Positions 18,639-27,618 are shown, counted from the stretch's first letter. The stretch: DNA of 64,000 nt from Streptomyces sp. DH-12 (GCF_002899455.1 NZ_PPFB01000001.1:3698501-3762500), one strand, 5' to 3'. Numbers and translations: made by a program. Notes: generated by a model not told the origin, from the letters alone.

Positions 18639-19172
18639 TTACGCCCACACGGCCCCGGCGTGCGCGGCGACGCGCGCTCCGACCCGGGTACGGGTGGCCA
18701 CGAGCTGGCCGTCCTGCGGGTAGGCGTGCCAGGTGCGCCAGTGGAACTGGCCCTCGTGACAGCGGGCGAGCATCGCCGTGAAGGCGTGCGGACTGCCGGG
18801 GAAGACCCCGGCGAGGCCCTGCGGATGGTCGGAGACCAGGGCGAGCAGTTCCTGCGCCCGGCCGGCGAAGGCGCCCGGAGGGAGGACTTCCACCCGGGCG
18901 GCGAACTCGTACTCCCAGTCGTCCACCCGCTTGGCCACCCCCAGCGGGAGCGGCGTGCTGCTGCCCGGAATGCACGCCACCGTCTCCGAGCAGCGGCCCC
19001 GGTCCTCCTCCAGCAGCACTTGGTGGGAGGCGCCGAGCAGCCTCAACTGGAGCTTCGCTCCCTGGAGTTCGAGGTCGAGGGTGGCCAGCGCCGGCAGCGG
19101 CTCGCGGCCCAGAGCCCAGGCGAGATCGGCCGCGCGCGTATCCGAATAGGCGGTGTTCAGGGTCGTGAGCAT
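18639..19172 (-). CDS. DUF2617 family protein
   Basis: A 177-residue soluble protein of the actinobacterial DUF2617 family. Seen: MLTTLNTAYSDTRAADLAW at the start, LDLELQGAKLQLRLLGASHQV, and FHWRTWHAYPQDGQLVATRT near the end. No catalytic motif is recognisable. Start ATG 19172 is preferred over an in-frame start 16 codons upstream because homologues begin at MLT-like sequences and the extra residues (MRGPVSLSPVCLRSRS) are not protein-like. Function unknown; it follows the spermidine-synthase-like gene's start by about 60 bases on the same strand and may be co-transcribed. Confidence 0.82.
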   Translation of the reverse strand: MLTTLNTAYSDTRAADLAWALGREPLPALATLDLELQGAKLQLRLLGASHQVLLEEDRGRCSETVACIPGSSTPLPLGVAKRVDDWEYEFAARVEVLPPGAFAGRAQELLALVSDHPQGLAGVFPGSPHAFTAMLARCHEGQFHWRTWHAYPQDGQLVATRTRVGARVAAHAGAVWA

Positions 19173-19562
19173 GGATCGGCTCCGCAAGCACACAGGAGAG
19201 AGAGATACGGGTCCGCGCACCCCGGGGACCGGGGACTCGGCCCGTCAGCCCGGTCGCCCGGCTGGAAGAGGGTCCGCGGGGAGATCCGATGGCTGCGCTG
19301 GTGATTTATAGGGAATCATGAACTGTGCCGCCACCACAGGGTTTTTACCCAACTTCGTGGGCTTTCCATCCCCTGGGGGGCTCCTCAGCTCACGTGTTCC
19401 ACTACGGCGTACGCCTCTGGTGACGGTGTACCACCGCACACAACACGCCGGCCGGAACCGGACTGTGCACCTCCGCCGGACGCACCACAGCGGGGCCCGC
19501 CCCAGGTGCGGACCCCGCTGCCGCGGATGCGTTCTCCCGAAGTGGAGCCGCGCTGCCCCGTG
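19173..19562. other. intergenic stretch without a supported gene
   Basis: 390 bases between the DUF2617 start and the small membrane peptide stop. It is less GC-rich than its surroundings near 19300-19440 and should carry the DUF2617 promoter and the end of the peptide transcript. Open frames here have no coding character. Confidence 0.6.
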
Positions 19563-19802
19563 TCAGCCGCCTCCACCGCCGCATCCGCCGCCCCCGCAGG
19601 ACGACCCGCCTCCGCAGGACGAGCCTCCGCCGGAGGACGATCCGCAGCTCACGCCGCCCCCGCTGTCGCCGGCCCACCAGCCGCCGGAGTGACTTCCGGA
19701 GCGGCTCCGGCCGCCCGAGGACGCTCCGGCGCCCCGGGACGCCCGCACGGCGAACGTCACGAGCAGGACGAGACCCACGACCAGGATGATGCCGACAGTC
19801 AT
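19563..19802 (-). CDS. small membrane peptide with Gly/Ser/Cys-rich tail
   Basis: A 79-residue protein: one N-terminal transmembrane helix (MTVGIILVVGLVLLVTFAVRA), a basic Ser/Gly linker, SGGWWAGDSGG, and a C-terminal tail made almost only of Gly, Ser and four Cys (pattern SSCGGGSSCGGGGCGGGGG). Start ATG 19802 follows GGAAGGAGGGTGGCGCC. Similar CGGG-repeat tails occur on membrane proteins of unknown function and on some metal-binding or modified peptides; I cannot tell which applies. It is divergent from the aminotransferase gene. Confidence 0.72.
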   Translation of the reverse strand: MTVGIILVVGLVLLVTFAVRASRGAGASSGGRSRSGSHSGGWWAGDSGGGVSCGSSSGGGSSCGGGSSCGGGGCGGGGG

Positions 19803-19995
19803 GGCGCCACCCTCCTTCCGTTCCCCCCGTGATCCCCCGAAGCATCCCCCCGTGGGTGCCCGGCTCACGGTGTGACCGGGAGATGCCCTCCCCCGATCCG
19901 CGCCAAAGCAGAGTTGAGCAACTCCAGAGGTTTCACGCCGACGCGTCGGCGGGGGCGGGTTGAGGACGCCTCCGATCCGGCGGAGGATGGCCGGC

Positions 19996-21183
19996 ATGAC
20001 CTCCAGTGCGCGCCCTCCGCTCAATCGCCGGCTCGCGGAGTTCGGGACGACGATCTTCGCCGAGATGTCGGCCCTGGCACTCCGGACCGGAGCCATCAAC
20101 CTGGGACAGGGGTTCCCCGACACCGACGGTCCGGAGGAGGTCAGGGAGGCCGCCGTGCGGGCGCTGCGCGACGGGCGCGGCAACCAGTACCCGCCGGGGC
20201 CGGGCGTCCCCGAGCTGCGCACCGCGGTCGCCGCCCACCAGCAGCGCCGTTACGGCCTGTCCGTCGACCCCGACACCGAGGTGCTGGTCACCGCCGGCGC
20301 CACCGAGGCGATCGCGGCCTCGCTGCTGGCGCTGGTCGAGCCCGGCGACGAGGTGATCGCGCTGGAGCCGTACTACGACTCCTACGCCGCCTCCATCGCC
20401 ATGGCGGGCGGCACCCGCGTCCCCGTCACGCTCCGGCCGGGCGAGGGCCGCTTCCGGCTGGACCTGGACGAGCTGCGCGACGCGGTCACCGACCGCACCC
20501 GCCTGCTGCTGATCAACACCCCGCACAACCCGACCGGCACGGTCCTCACCCGCGAGGAGCTGGCGTCGATCGCCGCACTGGCCGTCGAGCGGGACTTGCT
20601 CGTCGTGACCGACGAGGTCTACGAGCACCTGGTCTTCGACGACGCCGAGCACATCCCCCTGGCGACCTTCCCCGGCATGCGGGACCGCACGGTCACCATC
20701 TCCAGTGCCGGGAAGACCTTTTCCTTCACCGGCTGGAAGGTCGGCTGGATCACCGCGTCACCGGAGCTGGTCACGGCGGTCCGCTCGGCCAAGCAGTACC
20801 TCACCTACGTCTCCGCCGGCCCGTTCCAGTACGCGATCGCGGAGGCGCTCGCACTGCCCGAGTCGTACTTCACCGACTTCCGCGCGGACATGCTCGCCAA
20901 GCGCGACATCCTCGCGGCGGGCCTGGAGGAGGCCGGGCTGACCGTCCACCGCCCCTCCGGCACCTACTTCATCACCGCCGACATCCGCCCCCTGGGCGAG
21001 TCCGACGGCATCGCCTTCTGCCGCACCCTCCCGGAACGCGCGGGCGTGGTCGCCATCCCCACGGCCGTCTTCTACGACCACCAGGAGATGGGGGCGCCGT
21101 TCGTCCGCTTCGCCTTCTGCAAGCGTGCAGAGAGGCTGCGCGAAGCGATCGACAGGTTGTCCGACCTGCGCAATCGCATGTAG
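19996..21183 (+). CDS. PLP-dependent aminotransferase (class I/II)
   Basis: A 395-residue fold-type I aminotransferase. Seen: INLGQGFPDTDGPEEV, ITAGATEAI-like VTAGATEAIAASLLAL, INTPHNPTGTVLTREEL with the PLP-ring Asn, VVTDEVYEHLVFDD with the Asp/Tyr, and the Schiff-base lysine in SSAGKTFSFTGWKVGW, then FVRFAFCKR with the carboxylate-binding Arg. It resembles the kynurenine/methionine aminotransferase branch (YbdL/KAT-like) more than a dedicated AspC; the substrate is not fixed by sequence. Start ATG 19996 was chosen because GGAGG lies nine bases upstream; an ATG at 19987 is too close to that site. Confidence 0.92.
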   Translation: MTSSARPPLNRRLAEFGTTIFAEMSALALRTGAINLGQGFPDTDGPEEVREAAVRALRDGRGNQYPPGPGVPELRTAVAAHQQRRYGLSVDPDTEVLVTAGATEAIAASLLALVEPGDEVIALEPYYDSYAASIAMAGGTRVPVTLRPGEGRFRLDLDELRDAVTDRTRLLLINTPHNPTGTVLTREELASIAALAVERDLLVVTDEVYEHLVFDDAEHIPLATFPGMRDRTVTISSAGKTFSFTGWKVGWITASPELVTAVRSAKQYLTYVSAGPFQYAIAEALALPESYFTDFRADMLAKRDILAAGLEEAGLTVHRPSGTYFITADIRPLGESDGIAFCRTLPERAGVVAIPTAVFYDHQEMGAPFVRFAFCKRAERLREAIDRLSDLRNRM

Positions 21184-21793
21184 TCGGCCAGTCCGTACGA
21201 GACAGCCCCGGGCCTCTGCCGGCCGAGGCCGGCACAGGGACCCGGCCGCGTGAACTCCCCTCTCCTCACGGGGGGTGTCCTGTTCGCTCAGGTGATGCGC
21301 GACGGCCTTCAGGGGGGCCGCCCCATGCCCACACGTGTGGTCGTGCGGGCCGTCCGCGTTCCTGCGGTTCACCGGGCGGACACAGCAGGAGCGGCGGGCC
21401 GGCCCTGTCCGCCGCGTGCCGGATGTGTCCGGCGACGACTGCCCACTCCTCCCGGGTTCGACGGACCGCGTTCGTCGCCGCCCCCGAGGAACGACACCCT
21501 CACCGAAAAGCGCGAGCACTTCGACCCGCGCTGTTCACGCCTTTCAGCACAGTGGCCGCCATGACCTCGCGTTTTGGCTACGACCACCACCCCCACAGCA
21601 CCGGGCACGTGATCAGAACGGTGCGCACCCCCATGCGCACCGGCGGTCTGGACGTGTCCCTGACCGCCATCGCGCCGGAGGTGCGGGTGAGTGCCGTCGC
21701 GCCGGCGGTGAGTACCGGTACTCATGCCGGGGCACGGCCCTGCCGGTCACCGTGGTGATCACCAACCCGTACCGGCTTCAGGAAGGGCCTTCG
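21184..21793. other. long intergenic region, mostly without features
   Basis: 610 bases between two plus-strand genes. Only a weak 65-codon frame (21561-21758) has any coding look. Its sequence contains CACACGTGTG near 21330, a short palindrome that could be a protein site. No RNA gene was recognised. Confidence 0.5.
21561..21758 (+). CDS. possible small hypothetical protein
   Basis: A 65-codon frame beginning MTSRFGYDHHPHSTGHVIRT. It has an ATG and ends 35 bases before the next gene. There is no convincing ribosome-binding site, no recognised family and its C-terminus (GARPCRSPW) looks random. It is listed only because it sits in an otherwise empty 600-base gap. Confidence 0.2.
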   Translation: MTSRFGYDHHPHSTGHVIRTVRTPMRTGGLDVSLTAIAPEVRVSAVAPAVSTGTHAGARPCRSPW

Positions 21794-22447
21794 ATGCCGA
21801 CCTCCGCCCGCTTCCGTCCGCGGCGGCTCCTCGCACTCGCCACGGACAGCCGGCCCGCCCGCGCCTATCTGGGCCTCGTCGCCCTCGGCGTCGTGGTGCT
21901 GTTCCTCGCCCCGGACAGCCCGTACTCCATGGCGCCGGCGCTGCTCACCGCGCCGCTCTCCTTCCTGCCCGTGGTCCTGCCCTTCGGGGCCGGTACGGCG
22001 GGAGGCGGGGCGGCCGAGGTGGCGGCGGCCGTGCTGCACGGCGGGTGGCTGCTGCTGTGCGCGCTGGTGAACGCCGCCGCGTTCGGCGCGCTCGCCCGCA
22101 GACCGGACCGGGCGCCCTCGGCGCGCCCGCGGCGGACGCTGCTCGCGGCCGCCGTCGACAACTGGCCCGCGCGGGTCTACGTCACCGTGGTCGCGGTGGC
22201 CCTGGGCACCTTCCTGTACGCCGTGCTGCTGTCACCGGACCCCGGGTTCGCGGGCATCTGGCCCATCATCGCGGCGGCACCGCTCAGCTTCCTCGCCGTG
22301 GCGGTGTCGGCACCCGCCGAGTACCACTCGCTCCCCTGGCTGGGCACGCTGGTCTTCTCCGCCGGCGTGGTCCTGGCCGGGCTGGTCAACGCCGTGCTGA
22401 TCGGGCGCCTCGCCCGCAGGATCGGGGGCCCTCCGAGCCGCGGCTAG
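21794..22447 (+). CDS. small integral membrane protein, SCF-type hypothetical
   Basis: A 217-residue membrane protein built as two similar halves. Each half starts with a short cytoplasmic ARPRRLLA...DSRPARAYLGLV or RPRRTLLAAAVDNWPARVYVTVV phrase, followed by about three hydrophobic segments, the second running into APLSFLPV or APLSFLAV. The internal duplication (about residues 1-95 and 110-205) is visible directly. I recall it as a Streptomyces-specific hypothetical family (SCO4225-like); function unknown. Start ATG 21794 has AGGAAGGG seven bases upstream. It converges on the DUF1707 gene, the two stop codons sharing the bases CTAG. Confidence 0.78.
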   Translation: MPTSARFRPRRLLALATDSRPARAYLGLVALGVVVLFLAPDSPYSMAPALLTAPLSFLPVVLPFGAGTAGGGAAEVAAAVLHGGWLLLCALVNAAAFGALARRPDRAPSARPRRTLLAAAVDNWPARVYVTVVAVALGTFLYAVLLSPDPGFAGIWPIIAAAPLSFLAVAVSAPAEYHSLPWLGTLVFSAGVVLAGLVNAVLIGRLARRIGGPPSRG

Positions 22448-23067
22448 CCCCGTGCCCGGTCGTTCGCCAGTTTCCGCCGCTCCCAGCGGTTCGCGTGGCG
22501 GATGACCACGCCCGCCATGCCGCCGGAGCCGGTGAGGCGGATCAGGGGGGTGCCCGGGAGGCGGTCGGGGGTGGTGGTGTCCTTCAGGCCTCCGATGCCG
22601 GGGTCCAGGGCGCCGGTGTCGGCGGCCCAGCCGTCGGGGAGGACGATCGTGACGCCGGCCGCCTCGCCGTACGCCTCCACGGTGACCTCGGAGTGCCGGC
22701 ACTCGGCGCGGCTGAAGTCGAGCTTCACCCCGCCCAGGCCGCCGCGCGCGATCACGTGCGCGGGGACGTCCCAGCGTCCGGGGCCGCGGGACGCTCCCTG
22801 GATGCCGCCCTTGACCTCCAGGCGCGGCAGGTCGACGGGCGCCGGGGGCTTCGGCAGGTCGGCGGTGAGCGCGTCCAGCTCGGCGTAGGTCTTCGCCGTG
22901 AGCGCCCGCTCCAGCCGCTCGTCCAGCTCGTCGAGGTCGATGCGCCCCTCGGCGGCCGCGTCGCGCAGCTGCTCCACCACCGCCTCCCGGTCGTCGTGGG
23001 AGGCGCGGAGACCGCCCCGGGGGACATCGCGCGGGGTGGGGTCCGGGGTGGCGGACTGGGCTGTCAT
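22444..23067 (-). CDS. DUF1707 domain protein with LiaF-like C-terminal domain
   Basis: A 207-residue protein. Residues about 18-70 carry the DUF1707 signature (RASHDDREAVVEQLRDAAAEGRIDLDELDERLERA), a small helical domain common in actinobacteria. The remainder (KGGIQGASRGPGRWDVPAHVIARGGLGGVKLDFSRAE to TIVLPDGWAAD) resembles the beta-helical C-terminal domain of LiaF/cell-wall-active-antibiotic response proteins. No membrane segment is present, so it is probably cytoplasmic. A role in sensing envelope stress is possible from the second domain but unproven. Start ATG 23067. Confidence 0.85.
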   Translation of the reverse strand: MTAQSATPDPTPRDVPRGGLRASHDDREAVVEQLRDAAAEGRIDLDELDERLERALTAKTYAELDALTADLPKPPAPVDLPRLEVKGGIQGASRGPGRWDVPAHVIARGGLGGVKLDFSRAECRHSEVTVEAYGEAAGVTIVLPDGWAADTGALDPGIGGLKDTTTPDRLPGTPLIRLTGSGGMAGVVIRHANRWERRKLANDRARG

Positions 23068-23231
23068 GGCCACAAGAATAGGCGGGCCCGGCGGAGCGGG
23101 AAGAGGGGCGTGAGGAAAGGGGCATGAGAGAGCCCGGCCCCGCGGCCGGCCGTGTGGGCCGGTCTCCGGGCCGGGCTGGGCTCCCTGCGGTCGTGCACCT
23201 GGCCGGTGCCGCCGCTCGCGCCCGAGGGCGC

Positions 23232-23762
23232 TCACGCGTCGTCGTCGGGCTTCTCCGCGTCGTTGATCTCCTGCTCCAGGCCGAGCTGCTCGACGAGCCA
23301 CTTGTCGAACTCGATGGCGGCCCGCACCCAGCTGACCGTCGAGGAGACGAAGTGCTCCAGGCTGACGCCCATGCCGATCAGCATCTGCGCCTCACCGATG
23401 AGACGGACCGTGCCGTCGTCGTGGGTGTGGGTGTACACCTTGGGCCACAGCGTGCGCCGGTTCCAGTCGTCGACGGACTCGAGGAGCTGGGGCTTCTCGT
23501 CGATCTGGTGCGGCCGGTCGTAGAACGTCCGGACGGAGAAGATCTGCTGGTCGCCCTCGCCGCGGAACATGAAGTACGTGCGGAACTGCTCCCACGGCGC
23601 CGCGAGGTCACCCTCGTCGTCGACGACGTACTTGAGCTCCATCTGGTCGAGGAGCTGCTTCACGAGGTCCTGATCCGGGACGACGGGGCCCGCCGGTCCT
23701 TGGGGCTGCGGCTCGGGCTGCTGGCCCCCGAAATTCGGAATCGAGGACGGGTCGATGGTCAC
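23232..23762 (-). CDS. YbjN-domain protein
   Basis: A 176-residue acidic soluble protein of the YbjN/type III secretion chaperone-like fold. Seen: LVKQLLDQMELKYVVDDEGDLA near residue 40, YFMFRGEGDQQIFSVRTFY, WNRRTLWPKVY and the final helical VSWVRAAIEFDKWLVEQLGLEQE. In actinobacteria such proteins are conserved but uncharacterised; in E. coli YbjN is linked to motility and stress regulation. Start: GTG at 23762 (VTIDPSSIP) with GAAGGGA about eight bases upstream; the longer frame is not protein-like. Confidence 0.82.
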   Translation of the reverse strand: MTIDPSSIPNFGGQQPEPQPQGPAGPVVPDQDLVKQLLDQMELKYVVDDEGDLAAPWEQFRTYFMFRGEGDQQIFSVRTFYDRPHQIDEKPQLLESVDDWNRRTLWPKVYTHTHDDGTVRLIGEAQMLIGMGVSLEHFVSSTVSWVRAAIEFDKWLVEQLGLEQEINDAEKPDDDA

Positions 23763-23962
23763 CGTGTATTTCCCTTCGTACGGATCCCGCCATCCTCCCC
23801 CATGCGGGGAGGGGGGTGGCAAGCCCCGACGGGCCTGTCAGCCGAGGGCTGACTCGATCCGGTCAGGTGCGGGGTACCCGGAATGGCTCCGGGCCCAACG
23901 TCCGCGGGGGACATCGGGCCCGGAAAACGGAGGCGTCGCCCAGAGCGTCGTGACGTCGTGAC

Positions 23963-26560
23963 TCAGAGCGTCTTGCCCGTGGCGGGGCCGACGGTCAGCC
24001 CGTCCTCGGCGCGGTCCACCCGGACCGTGTCGCCGTCCTTGATCTCGCCGGACAGGATCTCCTTGGCGAGCCGGTCGCCGATCGCGGTCTGCACCAGGCG
24101 GCGCAGCGGCCGCGCGCCGTAGGCCGGGTCCAGGCCCTCCTCGGCCAGCCAGGCCAGCGCCTCGGGCGTGACGTCCAGGGCGAGCCGGCGTTCGGCGAGC
24201 CGCCGGCCGAGCGCCTCGATCTGGAGCCTGGCGATCCGCTCCAGCTCGGACCTGGTGAGCGCGGAGAACACCACCAGGTCGTCCAGGCGGTTGAGGAACT
24301 CCGGCTTGAACGACGCCCGGACCACCTCCAGGACCTGCTCCCGCTTCTCCGCCTCGCTGCTGAGCGGGTCGACCAGGTACTGGCTGCCCAGGTTGGACGT
24401 CAGCACCAGGATGGTGTTGCGGAAGTCCACCGTGCGGCCCTGGCCGTCGGTGAGCCGGCCGTCGTCGAGCACCTGGAGCAGGATGTCGAAGACCTCCGGG
24501 TGGGCCTTCTCCACCTCGTCGAGCAGCACCACGCTGTACGGCCGGCGCCGCACCGCCTCGGTGAGCTGGCCGCCCTCCTCGTAGCCGACGTAGCCGGGGG
24601 GCGCGCCGACCAGCCGGGCCACCGAGTGCTTCTCGCTGTACTCCGACATGTCGATGCGGACCATCGCCCGCTCGTCGTCGAAGAGGAAGTCCGCCAGCGC
24701 CTTGGCCAGCTCGGTCTTGCCGACGCCCGTCGGGCCGAGGAACAGGAAGGAGCCGGTGGGCCGGTCCGGGTCGGAGACCCCGGCCCGCGAGCGCCGCACC
24801 GCGTCGGAGACGGCGCGCACGGCCTCGGTCTGCCCGATCAGCCGCTTGCCGATCTCGTCCTCCATGCGCAGCAGCTTCTGCGTCTCGCCCTCCATGAGGC
24901 GGCCGGCCGGGATGCCGGTCCAGGAGGCGACGACGTCGGCGATGTCGTCGGCGCCGACCTCCTCCTTGACCATGGTGTCCCTGGCGACCTCCTCCTCCGC
25001 CTCGGAGGCGGCCTCCAGGTCGCGCTCGACGGCCGGGATCTCGCCGTAGAGCAGCTTGGAGGCGGTGTCGAAGTCGCCGTCGCGCTGGGCGCGTTCGGCC
25101 TGGCCGCGCAGCTCGTCGAGCTTCTCCTTCAGCTCACCGACGCGATTGAGGGACTGCTTCTCCTTCTCCCAGCGGGCGGTGAGGCCGCGCAGCTCCTCCT
25201 CCTTGTCGGCGAGGTCGCGGCGCAGCTTCTCCAGGCGCTCGCGGGAGGCGGCGTCGGTCTCCTTGCCGATGGCCAGCTCCTCCATCCGCAGCCGGTCCAC
25301 GGCGCGCTGCAGCTCGTCGATCTCGACGGGCGAGGAGTCGATCTCCATGCGCAGCCGGGAGGCGGCCTCGTCGACCAGGTCGATGGCCTTGTCGGGGAGG
25401 AAGCGGGAGGTGATGTACCGGTCGGAGAGGGTGGCGGCGGCGACCAGGGCGCTGTCGGCGATCTGCACCTTGTGGTGCGCCTCGTAGCGGCCCTTGAGTC
25501 CGCGCAGGATCGCGATGGAGTCCTCGACGGACGGCTCGGCGACCAGCACCTGCTGGAAGCGCCGCTCCAGCGCCGGGTCCTTCTCGATCCGCTCGCGGTA
25601 CTCGTCCAGCGTGGTGGCGCCGACCATGCGCAGCTCGCCGCGCGCGAGCATCGGCTTCAGCATGTTGCCGGCGTCCATGGCGGAGTCGCCGCCGGCGCCC
25701 GCGCCCACGACGGTGTGCAGCTCGTCGATGAAGGTGACGACCTGCCCGTCGGACTCCTTGATCTCGGCGAGGACGGTCTTCAGCCGCTCCTCGAACTCGC
25801 CGCGGTACTTGGCGCCCGCGACCATGGCGCCCAGGTCGAGCGCGACCAGCCGCTTGTTCTTCAGCGACTCGGGCACGTCGCCCTTGACGATCCGCTGGGC
25901 GAGCCCCTCGACGACGGCGGTCTTGCCGACGCCCGGCTCACCGATCAGCACGGGGTTGTTCTTGGTACGGCGGCTCAGCACCTGCACCACCCGCCGGATC
26001 TCCTGGTCCCGTCCGATGACGGGGTCCAGCCTGCCCTCGCGGGCGGCGGCGGTCAGGTCGGTGCCGAACTTCTCGAGGGCCTTGTACTGGCCCTCCGGGT
26101 CGGGGGTGGTCACCCGGCGCGCTCCCCTCGCCTTCTGGAAGGCCTCCTGCAGCTTGTCCGCGGTGGCGCCCTGCCGGGACAGTACCTCCCCGGCGGCCCC
26201 GCCCTTCGCGGCGATGCCGATCAGCAGGTGCTCGGTGGACAGGTACTCGTCGCCGAGGTCCCGGGCGCGGGACTGGGCGTCCGCGACGACGGCGAGCAGC
26301 TCACGGTTGGGCTGGGGCGGCGCCACGGTGGATCCGGTGACGCTCGGCAGCCCGGCGAGGACGCGCTCGGCCCCGGCGCGTACGGCGGCCTGGTCGGCGT
26401 CGGCCGCGGCGAGCAGGTCCGTGATGTTCTCGTTCTCCTGCCCGGCGAGCAGGGCGAGCAGCAGGTGCGCGGGGGTGAGGTCGGGGTGTCCCTCGGTCAC
26501 GGCCCGGTTGCCGGCGGCGGCCAGCGCGTCCCGGCTCCGGTTGGTCAGCTCGGCGTCCAC
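23963..26560 (-). CDS. clpB: ClpB disaggregase
   Basis: An 865-residue AAA+ chaperone that, with DnaK/DnaJ/GrpE, dissolves protein aggregates after heat stress. Seen in order: N domain (1-145, [21 protein letters not shown]), first AAA domain with Walker [14 protein letters not shown] near residue 205, the coiled-coil middle domain (about 400-530, long runs of charged heptads), and second AAA domain with Walker [16 protein letters not shown] near residue 600 and [12 protein letters not shown]. Start is a GTG at 26560 with AAGGAGGAG nine bases upstream. A HAIR operator lies upstream at 26635-26655, so HspR repression is expected. Confidence 0.97.
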   Translation of the reverse strand: MDAELTNRSRDALAAAGNRAVTEGHPDLTPAHLLLALLAGQENENITDLLAAADADQAAVRAGAERVLAGLPSVTGSTVAPPQPNRELLAVVADAQSRARDLGDEYLSTEHLLIGIAAKGGAAGEVLSRQGATADKLQEAFQKARGARRVTTPDPEGQYKALEKFGTDLTAAAREGRLDPVIGRDQEIRRVVQVLSRRTKNNPVLIGEPGVGKTAVVEGLAQRIVKGDVPESLKNKRLVALDLGAMVAGAKYRGEFEERLKTVLAEIKESDGQVVTFIDELHTVVGAGAGGDSAMDAGNMLKPMLARGELRMVGATTLDEYRERIEKDPALERRFQQVLVAEPSVEDSIAILRGLKGRYEAHHKVQIADSALVAAATLSDRYITSRFLPDKAIDLVDEAASRLRMEIDSSPVEIDELQRAVDRLRMEELAIGKETDAASRERLEKLRRDLADKEEELRGLTARWEKEKQSLNRVGELKEKLDELRGQAERAQRDGDFDTASKLLYGEIPAVERDLEAASEAEEEVARDTMVKEEVGADDIADVVASWTGIPAGRLMEGETQKLLRMEDEIGKRLIGQTEAVRAVSDAVRRSRAGVSDPDRPTGSFLFLGPTGVGKTELAKALADFLFDDERAMVRIDMSEYSEKHSVARLVGAPPGYVGYEEGGQLTEAVRRRPYSVVLLDEVEKAHPEVFDILLQVLDDGRLTDGQGRTVDFRNTILVLTSNLGSQYLVDPLSSEAEKREQVLEVVRASFKPEFLNRLDDLVVFSALTRSELERIARLQIEALGRRLAERRLALDVTPEALAWLAEEGLDPAYGARPLRRLVQTAIGDRLAKEILSGEIKDGDTVRVDRAEDGLTVGPATGKTL

Positions 26561-26634
26561 GTGTCCGTTCTCCTCCTTGATGCCCTTCGATGGCCCTCGG
26601 CGTGTGCGTGACTGACTCTGCCAACGTCCACAAA

Positions 26635-26655
26635 CTTGAGTCTATTCCACTCAAG
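26635..26655. promoter_or_regulatory. HAIR operator (HspR-binding inverted repeat) of clpB
   Basis: Perfect CTTGAGT-N7-ACTCAAG, the HspR-associated inverted repeat known from actinobacterial dnaK and clpB promoters. It lies 75 bases upstream of the clpB start and 40 bases upstream of the divergent PPOX-fold gene start, so HspR bound here could affect both. Confidence 0.93.
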
Positions 26656-26694
26656 GTGGTGTCCGCGAGAGCCCCGGGGCTAAGTTCCGGGTTC

Positions 26695-27123
26695 ATGACC
26701 CTCACGTATTCGGTGGATCCGGGCGATCCGGGCGCTTCGTACCTCAGCTTCTGGCGCGAGCGGCACCTCTGCACGCTGACCACGCTCCGTCCGGACGGCA
26801 CACCGCACCTGGTACCCGTCGGCGTCACGTACGACCCGGAGCAGTCGCTCGCCCGGGTGATCACCAACCGGACCAGCGCGAAGGTCCGCCACGTACGGGC
26901 GGCGGGGGACGAGGGCGCGCCCGTCGCGGTCTGCCAGGTCGACGGCGGACGGTGGGCGACGCTGGAGGGGCGGGCGCGGGTCCGCACGGAACCGGAGCGC
27001 GTCGAAGAGGCGGTGCGGCGGTACGCGGAGCGCTACGGGCGGACGCCCGGCCCCAACCCGGACCGGGTGGTCATCGAGATCGCGCTCACGCGCGCCATGG
27101 GGCGAGGCCGAGGAAAGCCGTGA
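26695..27123 (+). CDS. PPOX-class flavin/F420-dependent protein
   Basis: A 142-residue split-barrel protein of the pyridoxamine 5'-phosphate-oxidase-like class. Seen: SYLSFWRERHLCTLTTLRPDGTPHLVPVGV, the classic first strands, then KVRHVRA, and GRWATLEGRARVRTEPE. Actinobacterial members bind FMN, F420 or haem and reduce diverse small molecules. Start ATG 26695 is chosen since the sequence before it (GLSSGF) is upstream of the family start and overlaps the HAIR element; no strong ribosome-binding site is visible, so a leaderless or weakly translated message is possible. Confidence 0.85.
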   Translation: MTLTYSVDPGDPGASYLSFWRERHLCTLTTLRPDGTPHLVPVGVTYDPEQSLARVITNRTSAKVRHVRAAGDEGAPVAVCQVDGGRWATLEGRARVRTEPERVEEAVRRYAERYGRTPGPNPDRVVIEIALTRAMGRGRGKP

Positions 27124-27195
27124 CACGCGCCGGGGAGCGATGCCTTCCGGCCATCGACCGATCCGGCCGATACCCGGAAATGTCCCCCGAAAACT

Positions 27196-27236
27196 GCAGC
27201 GGCGTCACCGTGTTCAGGTCACGGTGACGCCGCTGC
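27196..27236. terminator. strong bidirectional hairpin
   Basis: A perfect 17-base-pair inverted repeat (arms begin GCAGCGGCGTCACCGTG) with a 7-base loop, lying between the convergent PPOX-fold gene (stop 27123) and the Rieske-like remnant (stop 27280). It should end both transcripts. Confidence 0.8.
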
Positions 27237-27279
27237 GGGGGGAAGCACCTGCGCGATCTGTTACGACGGGGGAATCGCG

Positions 27280-27615
27280 TCAGGCACTGCGGGGGGTGGC
27301 CGAGATGGTCCGGGGGGCCAGGGAGCCGGACTCCACCTGCCGGTGGTCCCGCTGGTCCAGGTTCACGAAGATCATGCCGTACCGGACGGCGCACCGGACG
27401 GGTTTCGGCGCCCCCCTGGGCCGGCGCAGGCACCGGTACGCCCGCACGTCCCCGTCCTCGTCGCGGGTGACGACCACGGGCTCACCGAAGACGGTCACCA
27501 TCAACGAGTCGCCGCTGTGCGGGATGGCGGTGACCAGGTCGATGAAGTGCCATCCGGACCGGTAGGCGGTCGCCATCTCACGCCGGAAGGAACGATCGTC
27601 GGGTGGCGTGGTCAT
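27280..27615 (-). CDS. Rieske-fold-like protein lacking the metal ligands
   Basis: A 111-residue protein. It reads as a shortened Rieske domain of the ring-hydroxylating oxygenase type: LVTAIPHSGDSLMVTVFGEPVVVTRDEDGDVRAY is the usual entry strand, but the expected CxHRG ligand motif is RCLRRPRGAP and the second ligand motif (CxxHG) is absent altogether; it resumes with the post-cluster strand RYGMIFVNLD. It therefore cannot hold a normal [2Fe-2S] cluster. It starts only three bases after the stop of the DSSWG peptide gene, so the two form one translational unit. Function unknown; a regulatory, carrier or peptide-binding role is possible. Confidence 0.72.
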   Translation of the reverse strand: MTTPPDDRSFRREMATAYRSGWHFIDLVTAIPHSGDSLMVTVFGEPVVVTRDEDGDVRAYRCLRRPRGAPKPVRCAVRYGMIFVNLDQRDHRQVESGSLAPRTISATPRSA

Positions 27616-27618
27616 CTG

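Noticed and set aside
19318..19692. 124-codon plus-strand frame MNCAATTGFLPNFVGF
   Set aside because: Pro-rich C-terminus is the antisense of the Gly/Cys tail of the small membrane peptide; no support.
24500..26611. 703-codon plus-strand frame opposite clpB
   Set aside because: It mirrors ClpB in antisense; high GC leaves long false frames. ClpB motifs on the minus strand are unambiguous.
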